In this document: piece by piece, positions 54,388 through 62,391 of the stretch
How positions within the stretch are numbered: position 1 is the first letter of the stretch
How the letters are laid out: each line of letters opens with the position of its first letter
From: G963663775 sp963664255
GTDB taxonomy: Bacteria; Bacillota; Clostridia; Oscillospirales; Butyricicoccaceae
NCBI GenBank assembly: GCA_963664255.1
Contig: OY760938.1
Span: 124,001 to 188,000, forward strand
DNA length: 64,000 bases
Reading direction: 5' to 3'
Made by a program: the position numbers and the translations under genes
Notes under the pieces: generated by a model
Seen by the model: only the letters and a program-made list of their open reading frames with translations
Told to the model about the DNA's origin: nothing
Databases searched by the model: none

Positions 54388-55588
54388 ATTTGATGCAATA
54401 GGGTGTTTTGCGAAAATGATTACCGCCAGCATGAAAATTGGCAGAAGGCAATGTGAGATAAAACAATTCATCCGAACGGATGTCACGCTGTACGATAGAC
54501 TGCAGCGCATCGCATAATCTCTTTTCGTGCAAAGGTTTGGTAATAAGAGTGTTTTTTCCAGCGTGGTTGCGTAACAGTTCGCGTCCTTTGGCACCGATTG
54601 CTAACACACGCAGATATTCGATGGGTTCTTTCATCGCAGAGAACGGCACATCCAAAAATGCACGTAGAAGCGCACGTCGAATGCGTGCCAAAGGATAACG
54701 GCGCGTTTGTGCGTTGGCACAAATTTCTTCAAAGGTACGACCAATTTGAATCGCATGGAACAGTCGATTGGTAAAGCCGTCTTCGTTCCGTTCATATTGC
54801 GTGAGCTGCTCCGGATGCATTCTCCGTAAATAGGATACAATCGCCGCATCAAAACGCAATGGGTTTGTTTGTGCGGCCCCTTCGTTATAGGATTTTTGCA
54901 GTGCATTATAAGAAATATCCGGCATGAAGGCGGCACATGATGTAAGGTCATTTTGCAAAATACGCGTGCGAAGGTAGGATGCCGAAGCAAATCGTCCGGA
55001 TGCTTCGCGCGCGTTGTGTTCCACCGCATAGCGACGGATGGAAAGCGGCGTGATGAGGCTGTTTGCACAGTCCAATGCACGGCAATATTCCAATCCAAGG
55101 ACATTATTAGGGGACGCCAGCAATGCTGCAAGCTCTGGATTCCACGCAGCAACCGATTGCTCGCGTGCAGCGGCATAGGATAACCCTTCCTGCAGTTTAC
55201 GACGAAAAACAGCCTCCACGGCGTCTGATTTTGTCAATGCCACACATCGCTGCAGCGCACGCACAGAGCCGCATTCACTGCCAAAGGATAGATAGCCGAC
55301 GGAGCCGAACGCCTCCAGTGCGGCAATGGCACCCCTTGCAAACCCTTCGGCAGAAGACAGTGCAGCAGCTAGCGGCAATTCCAGCACCAAATCAGCCCCA
55401 CATCGGACAGCTGTTTCCGCCCGTAAATATTTTTCTAACATGGCAGCTGCACCGCGCTGCACAAAATTACCACTCATCACGCACACAATGGCGGTATCTG
55501 CACCAAGAATGGCGCGGGTTTGCGATATATGAAGTGCATGACCATTGTGAAATGGGTTATATTCGGCGATGATACCGCAAACTTTCAT
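54386..55588 (-). CDS. tmcAL: tRNA(Met) cytidine acetate ligase
   Basis: 400 residues from ATG 55588, which follows AGGAGG. The nucleotidyltransferase motif HNGH (His14, His17) is in AEYNPFHNGHALH; VMSGNFVQRGAAAMLEKYLRAE and LELPLAAALSSAEGFA are typical. It uses ATP and acetate to make N4-acetylcytidine at C34 of elongator tRNA(Met). It stands divergent from ackA (acetate kinase), a common neighbour of this family. The frame is open about 55 codons upstream but without homology. Confidence 0.93.
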   Translation of the reverse strand: MKVCGIIAEYNPFHNGHALHISQTRAILGADTAIVCVMSGNFVQRGAAAMLEKYLRAETAVRCGADLVLELPLAAALSSAEGFARGAIAALEAFGSVGYLSFGSECGSVRALQRCVALTKSDAVEAVFRRKLQEGLSYAAAREQSVAAWNPELAALLASPNNVLGLEYCRALDCANSLITPLSIRRYAVEHNAREASGRFASASYLRTRILQNDLTSCAAFMPDISYNALQKSYNEGAAQTNPLRFDAAIVSYLRRMHPEQLTQYERNEDGFTNRLFHAIQIGRTFEEICANAQTRRYPLARIRRALLRAFLDVPFSAMKEPIEYLRVLAIGAKGRELLRNHAGKNTLITKPLHEKRLCDALQSIVQRDIRSDELFYLTLPSANFHAGGNHFRKTPYCIK

Positions 55589-55657
55589 AAAAATCCTCCT
55601 GCGTGCGCTGCAAAGAAATCGAAAATAAATTCCGCGATAAATAAAGTGAAATTGCTG

Positions 55658-55686
55658 TTGTGCATTTTGGTCAAGTGGTGTAAAAT
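55658..55686 (+). promoter_or_regulatory. Candidate promoter of ackA
   Basis: TTGTGC (55658-55663), 17-base spacer, TAAAAT (55681-55686). It leaves a leader of about 130 bases with no clear known element. Confidence 0.5.
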
Positions 55687-55821
55687 AGAAAGAGCTATAT
55701 GTTCTGGGTATTTTGCCTTTCATTATTGTACACTTTTTAGTACTTTCCCGCAATCTTTTTTTGTGGAGTATCGGGAACGATGTATGGAATGTATAGAATC
55801 TGAAACAAGGAGAAGTAGCAC

Positions 55822-57024
55822 ATGAAAGTACTGGTTATCAACGCAGGCAGTTCGTCCCTGAAATATCAGCTCATTGATATGACGGAACAGGCGGTCATGG
55901 CAAAAGGCTTGTGTGAGCGTATCGGCATTGACGGTAAACTGACACACCAAGGGGAAGGTCACGAGGGGAAGTATAAAGCAGATATTGCAATGCCGACACA
56001 CGCGGATGCAATCAAAGCTGTCATCAATATTTTGACAGATAAAGAATGGGGTGTCATTGCAGACATGAAGGAGATCGACGCGGTCGGTCATCGTGTTGTG
56101 CATGGCGGCGAGGAATTCTCGGCCTCGGTTATTATTACCGAGGCAGTGCTACAGGGCATTGAAAAGTGTGTGCAGCTTGCACCCCTGCACAATCCGCCCA
56201 ATTTGACAGGCATCCACGCTTGTCAGGAAGTAATGGGCAAGGATGTGCCACAGGTTGCTGTGTTTGACACGGCGTTCCATCAGAGCATGCCGCAGTCCCA
56301 TTACATGTATGCCATTCCGTATGAATATTATGAAAAGTACAAGATTCGCAGATATGGTTTCCATGGTACTTCTCATCGTTATGTTTCGCAGCAGGCAGCA
56401 GAAATGCTGGGTAAGCCGATTGAGCAGCTGAAAATCATTACCTGCCATTTGGGCAACGGCTCTTCCATTGCAGCGATTGACGGCGGTAAGTCGATTGATA
56501 CCTCTATGGGTTTTACTCCGCTGGACGGTCTGCCGATGGGTACTCGTGCTGGCAATATCGACCCGGCGATTATCGAATTCTTGTGCACACATGAAAACAA
56601 GACTTCGACAGAAGTGATTGAAATCCTCAACAAGAAGTCTGGTATGCAGGGCATTTCCGGTGTATCTTCTGACTTCCGTGATTTGGACGATGCTGTGGAT
56701 GAGGGCAATCAGCGTGCCATCCTCGCAAAGGATATGTTCAATATTTCGGTTAAGAAAATCATCGGCTCTTACATTGCTGAAATGGGTGGCGTAGATGCCA
56801 TCGTATTTACGGCAGGTGTTGGCGAAAATGACCCGCTGGTGCGCAGAGATGTTTGCGAACACATGGAATATTTGGGAATTAAGGTTGACCCGAACAAGAA
56901 CAAGTATCGCGGCAAGCAGATGGATATTTCTGTTGATTGGGCGCGTGTGCGTGTTCTGGTGATTCCGACCAACGAGGAGCTTGTCATTGCACAGGATACC
57001 GAGCGTTTGGTAAAGGAACTGTAA
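55822..57024 (+). CDS. ackA: Acetate kinase
   Basis: 400 residues. VLVINAGSSSLKYQLIDM is the N-terminal ASKHA signature; HRVVHGGEEFS, YGFHGTSHRYVSQQA and the GxxxD segments are conserved. It makes ATP and acetate from acetyl phosphate in fermentation. pta is not adjacent. The sequence shows strong codon bias toward the end, as expected for a highly expressed gene (impression only). AAGGAG site before the ATG. Confidence 0.97.
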   Translation: MKVLVINAGSSSLKYQLIDMTEQAVMAKGLCERIGIDGKLTHQGEGHEGKYKADIAMPTHADAIKAVINILTDKEWGVIADMKEIDAVGHRVVHGGEEFSASVIITEAVLQGIEKCVQLAPLHNPPNLTGIHACQEVMGKDVPQVAVFDTAFHQSMPQSHYMYAIPYEYYEKYKIRRYGFHGTSHRYVSQQAAEMLGKPIEQLKIITCHLGNGSSIAAIDGGKSIDTSMGFTPLDGLPMGTRAGNIDPAIIEFLCTHENKTSTEVIEILNKKSGMQGISGVSSDFRDLDDAVDEGNQRAILAKDMFNISVKKIIGSYIAEMGGVDAIVFTAGVGENDPLVRRDVCEHMEYLGIKVDPNKNKYRGKQMDISVDWARVRVLVIPTNEELVIAQDTERLVKEL

Positions 57025-57043
57025 GCAATCGCTTGAAAGGGAG

Positions 57044-57079
57044 GGTAATCTGCACAAGTGGCCATTTGTGCAGATTACC
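57044..57079 (+). terminator. Perfect 14-bp hairpin after ackA without U-tract
   Basis: GGTAATCTGCACAA (57044-57057) with TTGTGCAGATTACC (57066-57079), 8-base loop. A short ATTCTTC follows instead of a T-run. Confidence 0.65.
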
Positions 57080-57123
57080 ATTCTTCAACGGAATATGCTT
57101 TGCGAAATATTTGTAAAATTTTC

Positions 57124-57152
57124 TTGACAAAATCGGAATTTTCATATATACT
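57124..57152 (+). promoter_or_regulatory. Strong promoter of tRNA-Cys
   Basis: TTGACA (57124-57129), 17-base spacer, TATACT (57147-57152), about 19 bases before the tRNA. Confidence 0.88.
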
Positions 57153-57170
57153 TTAATAGCTGTCGAAAAT

Positions 57171-57244
57171 GGTACCATAGCCAAGCGGTAAGGCGTGGGA
57201 CTGCAACTCCCTGATCCCCAGTTCGATTCTGGGTGGTACCTCCA
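57171..57244 (+). tRNA. tRNA-Cys (GCA), CCA encoded
   Basis: Cloverleaf: acceptor GGTACCA/TGGTACC, D stem GCC/GGC, anticodon loop CTGCAAC with GCA at positions 34-36, T stem CCCAG/CTGGG with TTCGATT loop, discriminator U (the cysteine identity base), encoded CCA at 57242-57244. The outer anticodon-stem pair (27-43) is U-U, a mismatch. No terminator follows; a T-box leader begins within a few bases. Confidence 0.96.
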
Positions 57245-57249
57245 TTTTT

Positions 57250-57510
57250 ATAGGCAACATTGCGATGATAAAGAGGAGTATTTCCTGCAACGCAGCGCAG
57301 AGAAGAGGCGGAACGGTGCAAGCCTCAGTGCGAACAGGAAAGAAGGTCGCTTTTGAGCAAGAAAAACTGAATGGCATTCATTTGCTTTAGGTTTTTTCGT
57401 TTGACCGGCGTTAACGGTTGGAAAGTGCACAGGCAACTGTGAATTTAGGTGGTACCACGGAGAAAACGCTTCGTCCTATAGTTGAGGATGTAGCGTTTAT
57501 TTTTTTATAT
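57250..57510 (+). promoter_or_regulatory. T-box leader (valine) of valS
   Basis: T-box GGTGGTACCACGG (57448-57460), then terminator AAACGCTTCGTCCT (57464-57477) with AGGATGTAGCGTTT (57485-57498) and a T-run. Stem I upstream has AGAGAAGAGGCGG and CGGTGCAAG distal features; the GTC at 57346-57348 in AGAAGGTCGCTTTTGAGC is a likely valine specifier. I see no good promoter between tRNA-Cys and this leader. Together they explain the 516 bases between ackA and valS. Confidence 0.93.
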
Positions 57511-57540
57511 GTAGAGGATAATGCAAAGGAGCGAATTGCT

Positions 57541-60171
57541 TTGACAAACGAATTACCAAAGGTCTATGACCCAAAGGAAACGGAAGAAAAGTTATATAAA
57601 TTCTGGAATGACAGCGGTTTTTTTCATGCAGAAGTAAATCCTGATAAAAAACCATATACCATCGTGATTCCACCCCCGAATGTGACGGGTCAACTGCACA
57701 TGGGTCATGCGTTTGACGAAACCCTGCAGGATATTCTGATTCGTTTTAAGCGGATGCAGGGATATGAAACCCTTTGGATGCCCGGCACAGACCATGCAGG
57801 CATTGCAACCCAAATTAAGGTGGAAGAAAATCTGCGCAAGGAAGAAGGCTTAACGCGTCACGATTTGGGGCGCGAAAAGTTTTTGGAGCGTGTTTGGGCT
57901 TGGAAGCATCAGTATGGAAATCGCATTTTGGAACAGCTGCAAAAAATCGGCTGTTCCTGCGATTGGGAACGGGAGCGCTTTACCATGGACGAAGGTTGCT
58001 CCAAGGCGGTGCGCGAGGTTTTTGTAAATCTGTATGACAAGGGTTTGATTTATAAGGGCAACCGCATCATTAACTGGTGTCCGCATTGCACCACGGCGCT
58101 GTCTGATGCAGAGGTAGAATATGAAACCCAACCGGGGCATTTGTGGCACATCAAATATCCTATCAAGGATTCGGATGAATTTTTGGTGGTTGCAACGACA
58201 CGTCCGGAAACCTTCATGGGTGATACCGGCGTGGCGGTTAATCCGAATGATGAACGGTATCAGCATCTGATTGGAAAGACCTGTATCTTGCCGATTATGA
58301 ACCGTGAAATTCCGATTTTTGCCGACGATTATGTGGATATGGAATTTGGTACTGGCTGCGTGAAAACAACACCATGTCATGACCCCAATGACTTCAGCAT
58401 GGGGCAACGCCATGATTTGGAACAGATTCTGGTGTTCAATGAAGATGCAACCGTGAATGAAAATGGCGGAAAATATGCAGGGATGGACCGCTATGCGTGC
58501 CGTAAGGCAGTGATTGCAGATTTAGATGCCGGCGGCTATTTGGTAAAAACCGAAGAGCATGAGCACAACGTCGGCACTTGCTATCGCTGCAGCACAACCG
58601 TTGAGCCGATGACATCGGCACAATGGTTTGTGAAAATGGAACCGCTGGCGAAGCCTGCGATGGATGTGGTCACGGAGGGCAAAACCAAGTTTGTGCCGGA
58701 CCGTTTTTCCAAAACCTATCTGCGCTGGATGGAGAATGTGCATGATTGGTGCATTTCTCGTCAGCTGTGGTGGGGTCATCGTATTCCTGCCTTTTATTGC
58801 GAGGATTGCGGTGAAATGACCGTTTCAAAGGAAGATATTTCCGTTTGTCCGAAGTGTGGCAGTTCAAACGTGCAGCAGGAAGAGGATGTGCTGGATACAT
58901 GGTTCTCCTCTGCACTCTGGCCGTTTTCTACCTTGGGCTGGCCGGAAAAGACGCCGGAACTGGAATATTTCTATCCAACGAACACGTTGGTGACCGGGTA
59001 TGACATTATTTTCTTCTGGGTTGCACGTATGATTTTTTCCGGTGTCGAAAATCTACAGGAAACCCCGTTTGATACCGTTTATATCCATGGTTTGGTGCGA
59101 GATGCACAAGGCAGAAAAATGTCCAAATCATTGGGGAATGGCATTGACCCCTTGGAAGTGATTGCACAATATGGTGCAGATGCGCTGCGCTTCACACTGG
59201 CAACTGGTAACAGCCCTGGAAACGATATGCGTTTTTCGGATGAGCGAGTGGAAGCTAGCCGTAATTTCTGCAATAAAATGTGGAATGCGTCCCGCTTCAT
59301 TCAGATGAATTTGACGATTCAAAAAGCAGGATTTCCAGACACATTGGAAATGGAAGACAAGTGGATTTTGTCAAAATACAATACACTTGTGCGGGAAGTT
59401 ACCACCAATTTGGATAAATATGAGCTTGGATTGGCAGCAAGCAAGCTAAACGACTTTATCTGGGACAGTTTTTGTGATTGGTATATTGAAATTGCCAAAA
59501 CACGATTACAGAACAAAGAAAATTTAGTTTCCAGCGAAAATGCGCAAAAGGTGCTTTGCTATGTTCTGTCTGGTGCAATGCAGCTGCTGCACCCGTTTAT
59601 GCCATTTATTACGGAAACCATTTGGCAGGCACTTCCACATGATGGTGCGAGTGTCATGGTATCCGACTGGCCGCAGTATCAAGAGCAGCTTCACTTCCCA
59701 GCGGAAGAGGCACATATGGAAACCTTAATGGAATCCATTCGTGCGATTCGCAATCGCCGTGCCGAAATGAATGTTCCGCCATCAAAACGTGCCAAGGTCA
59801 TTGTTTTTTCAGACAAAAAAGAAACCTTTGAGGCAGGACAGGTCTTCTTTGCAAAGCTTGGTTATGCTTCTGAAGTCACATTGGTAGATGCAGTGCCTCA
59901 GGATGCCGCAAAAATGGTATCGGTTGTGACGGAAGATGCACAGATTTATATGCCGATGAATGAGCTAATCGATTTTGAAAAGGAACGTGCGCGCTTGACC
60001 AAAGAAAAGGAAAAGGCGGAAAGCGACCTTGCGTTTGTGCTGAAAAAGCTGAACAACGAAAGCTTTGTTGCAAAAGCACCAGAAAAAGTTGTGGCGGCAG
60101 AAAACGAAAAAGCAGACCGTGCAAGAGAATTGATTGTGAAGCTAGAGGCCAGCATTGCCGCGCTTGGCTAA
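57541..60171 (+). CDS. valS: Valyl-tRNA synthetase
   Basis: 876 residues from TTG 57541, about 9 bases after AAAGGAG, giving the usual start (TNELPKVYDPKETEEKLYKFW). HIGH motif PPPNVTGQLHMGHAF, KMSKS motif GRKMSKSLGNGIDP, CP1 editing domain with TTRPETFMGDTGVAV, and a C-terminal coiled coil (about residues 810-876). The frame is open upstream into the T-box terminator, which is not coding. Confidence 0.96.
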   Translation: MTNELPKVYDPKETEEKLYKFWNDSGFFHAEVNPDKKPYTIVIPPPNVTGQLHMGHAFDETLQDILIRFKRMQGYETLWMPGTDHAGIATQIKVEENLRKEEGLTRHDLGREKFLERVWAWKHQYGNRILEQLQKIGCSCDWERERFTMDEGCSKAVREVFVNLYDKGLIYKGNRIINWCPHCTTALSDAEVEYETQPGHLWHIKYPIKDSDEFLVVATTRPETFMGDTGVAVNPNDERYQHLIGKTCILPIMNREIPIFADDYVDMEFGTGCVKTTPCHDPNDFSMGQRHDLEQILVFNEDATVNENGGKYAGMDRYACRKAVIADLDAGGYLVKTEEHEHNVGTCYRCSTTVEPMTSAQWFVKMEPLAKPAMDVVTEGKTKFVPDRFSKTYLRWMENVHDWCISRQLWWGHRIPAFYCEDCGEMTVSKEDISVCPKCGSSNVQQEEDVLDTWFSSALWPFSTLGWPEKTPELEYFYPTNTLVTGYDIIFFWVARMIFSGVENLQETPFDTVYIHGLVRDAQGRKMSKSLGNGIDPLEVIAQYGADALRFTLATGNSPGNDMRFSDERVEASRNFCNKMWNASRFIQMNLTIQKAGFPDTLEMEDKWILSKYNTLVREVTTNLDKYELGLAASKLNDFIWDSFCDWYIEIAKTRLQNKENLVSSENAQKVLCYVLSGAMQLLHPFMPFITETIWQALPHDGASVMVSDWPQYQEQLHFPAEEAHMETLMESIRAIRNRRAEMNVPPSKRAKVIVFSDKKETFEAGQVFFAKLGYASEVTLVDAVPQDAAKMVSVVTEDAQIYMPMNELIDFEKERARLTKEKEKAESDLAFVLKKLNNESFVAKAPEKVVAAENEKADRARELIVKLEASIAALG

Positions 60172-60204
60172 ATGAGATGCGGAAAGCAGGATTGATGAAA
60201 TATT

Positions 60205-60247
60205 CCCTTCTATGATGAAATTCGAGGGGAATTTCATCATAGAAGGG
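60205..60247 (+). promoter_or_regulatory. Perfect 19-bp hairpin burying the folC ribosome binding site
   Basis: Left arm 60205-60223 starts CCCTTCTATGATG; right arm 60229-60247 ends CATAGAAGGG; loop of 5 bases. The GAAGGG that serves folC lies wholly in the right arm, 8 bases before the ATG. No T-run follows. The hairpin could stop ribosome entry, act as a terminator, or stabilise the valS mRNA. Confidence 0.75.
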
Positions 60248-60255
60248 ACGTATTG

Positions 60256-61548
60256 ATGTATCGCATAGAAGATGCAATCACATATATTCATACCTTGGGA
60301 CGCGCTGTTGGCACGCCGGGTTTGCATCGCATTCGTGCACTGCTCCAAGCAGTGGGGAACCCACAAAAGCAGTTGCAATTTGTGCATATTGCAGGCACTA
60401 ATGGAAAGGGCAGCACCGCAACTATGACTGCTGAGATTTTGCAATGTGCAGGATACCGAACAGGGTTGTTCACATCGCCGTATTTGGTGACATTTCATGA
60501 ACGAATTCGTATCAATGGAGTCAATATCTCAGATTCGGATTTGCTGCGGCTGACACAGACGGTCGCACAAGCGATGTCACAGCTCGTGCTTGTAACGGGT
60601 GAAGCCATTGGCGCTTTTGAATTTGTTATAGCAATCAGTTTGTTGTATTTTCAGGAAGCTGCCTGTGATATTGTGGTGCTGGAAACGGGAATGGGTGGGG
60701 CAGTTGATGCAACAAATGTCATTGACCCGCCGCTTGTCGCGGCTATCACTTCCATCTCCTATGACCATACGGAGCAGTTGGGGCAGACGATTGAACAAAT
60801 TGCGCGCGCCAAAGCCGGCATCATCAAAAGAGGGAGTACGCTTGTTTGTGCACCGCATCAAAACCCAATCGTGCAAAAGATATTGCAGGACAGCTGTTTT
60901 GTGTGTGGTGTGCCATGCATCGTGCCGCAGTCTGCAGAAATTCTATCTTGCAATTTAACCGGAACAAAAATACAATATGCTGGCGGTCAATATCATATTG
61001 GAATGCTTGGGCGACATCAAGCAGACAATGCCAGCACCGCCTTGCATATTGCATGGATTTTGCGAAAAAAGGGGTTTTCTATTACAGATACTGCGATTTC
61101 CAAAGGATTGCAGGATGCGAAAATTTCTGGCCGGTTGGAATGTATTCAGAAAGAACCCCTGATTCTTTTGGATGGCGCGCACAATCCAGATGGTGTAGCG
61201 ATGCTTTGCAGCACAATACGTGATTTGATTGCAGACAAAAAGCTGTATCTTGTGCTTGGCATGGTACGAGATAAAGCTGTGGAACCTTGTGTGCAGATGC
61301 TCGCATCGAAGGCTGTGGCTGTTTATGCAGCGGCACCAGATAATCCACGCGCATTTGATGCAGCCGCGCTAGAAAATCTTGCAGCAGCAACCTGTCCTGT
61401 CGTGTACAACTGTAACACTGTAGACTGTGCTTTGCAAACTGCCCTCGCGCAGGCCGATAGCGAAGCATGTATTCTGGTCTGCGGTTCTTTATATCTGGTG
61501 GGTGAAGCGAAAAAAGTTCTGGAAAGCCGACATAAAATAGCAAAATAA
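60256..61548 (+). CDS. folC: Folylpolyglutamate synthase / dihydrofolate synthase
   Basis: 430 residues, Mur-ligase family. HIAGTNGKGSTATMTAEIL is the P-loop; TSPYLVTFHERIRING is the folate-binding segment; ETGMGGAVDATNVIDPPL and the Mg-site His (SYDHTEQLG) follow, and LLDGAHNPDGV starts the C-terminal domain. ATG 60256 is preferred over TTG 60253. The valS-folC order is conserved in Firmicutes. Confidence 0.95.
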   Translation: MYRIEDAITYIHTLGRAVGTPGLHRIRALLQAVGNPQKQLQFVHIAGTNGKGSTATMTAEILQCAGYRTGLFTSPYLVTFHERIRINGVNISDSDLLRLTQTVAQAMSQLVLVTGEAIGAFEFVIAISLLYFQEAACDIVVLETGMGGAVDATNVIDPPLVAAITSISYDHTEQLGQTIEQIARAKAGIIKRGSTLVCAPHQNPIVQKILQDSCFVCGVPCIVPQSAEILSCNLTGTKIQYAGGQYHIGMLGRHQADNASTALHIAWILRKKGFSITDTAISKGLQDAKISGRLECIQKEPLILLDGAHNPDGVAMLCSTIRDLIADKKLYLVLGMVRDKAVEPCVQMLASKAVAVYAAAPDNPRAFDAAALENLAAATCPVVYNCNTVDCALQTALAQADSEACILVCGSLYLVGEAKKVLESRHKIAK

Positions 61549-61569
61549 AAATTTTTGAATCGATAAAAT

Positions 61570-61611
61570 AGACTTGTAGCTATGGTGAGAAACATAGCTG
61601 CAGGTCTTTTT
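61570..61611 (+). terminator. Terminator-like hairpin between folC and spoIIAA
   Basis: AGACTTGTAGCTATG (61570-61584) with CATAGCTGCAGGTCT (61593-61607), two G-U pairs, then TTTTT. Only 19 bases separate it from the spoIIAA start, too few for a promoter. Confidence 0.8.
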
Positions 61612-61630
61612 GGGTTTATGAGGTGGAAGT

Positions 61631-61945
61631 ATGAATATCATTCATCAATATAAAGAGGATTTTCTGAAAATCTCCATTGTTGGAGATTTAGGACATCACG
61701 AAGCACGAGAAATTATTTCTAAAATGGAAACCATTATTACGCTGTATACTGTCGGGGCAGTGCGATTGGATTTATCGCAGATGACTTTCATGGATAGTTC
61801 AGGGCTTGCTGTTGTGCTGCATTTGCATCGTTCTCTGAAAGGTGTCGGCCGAAAATTGACTGTGAAAGGAACCAATCCGCAGGCAATGCGTGTTTTTCAA
61901 GCTGCGGGGCTTCCCAAAATGATTTGCTTTGAGGAGGAAGAATAA
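61631..61945 (+). CDS. spoIIAA: Anti-sigma F factor antagonist SpoIIAA
   Basis: 104 residues, STAS domain. The phosphorylation site is Ser57 in FMDSSGLAV. Unphosphorylated SpoIIAA binds SpoIIAB and frees sigma F in the forespore; SpoIIE would dephosphorylate it. The site GAGGTGGAAG precedes the ATG. First gene of the spoIIA operon; a sigma-H promoter would be expected, but I could not find a good match. Confidence 0.95.
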   Translation: MNIIHQYKEDFLKISIVGDLGHHEAREIISKMETIITLYTVGAVRLDLSQMTFMDSSGLAVVLHLHRSLKGVGRKLTVKGTNPQAMRVFQAAGLPKMICFEEEE

Positions 61946-61947
61946 CC

Positions 61948-62388
61948 GTGCGTGATGTAATTAATATGATGAGTATTAAATTTGAAAGCAGGTCTATCAA
62001 TGAAGGATTTGCACGGCAATCGGTTGCTGCATTTGTTGCACAACTGGACCCTACTGTGGATGAATTGGGTGACATCAAAACAGCTGTAAGTGAGGCAGTT
62101 ACCAACAGCATTGTGCATGCCTATCAAGATAAGCTGGGATACATAACGGTTTCTGTTAGAATTTTGGACGAGCATTGTGTGGAAATTAAGGTAAAAGACA
62201 GCGGTTGTGGCATTATCGATATTCAAAAAGCACGAGAACCGTTATTCACTACAGGCGATGACACACGCTCTGGTATGGGATTCACCATTATGGAAAATTT
62301 CACAGATAAATTACGCGTGCGGTCTACCATTGGACGAGGAACGATTGTTACCATGACCAAAACACTTTCCCAACGAAGCGGGGGGTAG
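61948..62388 (+). CDS. spoIIAB: Anti-sigma F factor / serine kinase SpoIIAB
   Basis: 146 residues, GHKL kinase. VAQLDPTVDELGDIKTAVSEAVTNSIVHAY is the N box with the catalytic Glu; VKDSGCGI and TRSGMGFTIME form the ATP lid. It binds sigma F and phosphorylates SpoIIAA. GTG start after GAGGAGGAAG; 2 bases after spoIIAA. Confidence 0.96.
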   Translation: MRDVINMMSIKFESRSINEGFARQSVAAFVAQLDPTVDELGDIKTAVSEAVTNSIVHAYQDKLGYITVSVRILDEHCVEIKVKDSGCGIIDIQKAREPLFTTGDDTRSGMGFTIMENFTDKLRVRSTIGRGTIVTMTKTLSQRSGG

Positions 62389-62391
62389 TAC

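Noticed and set aside
57418..57540. Possible longer ValRS start upstream of 57541
   Set aside because: That stretch is the T-box antiterminator/terminator, and its translation does not resemble ValRS.
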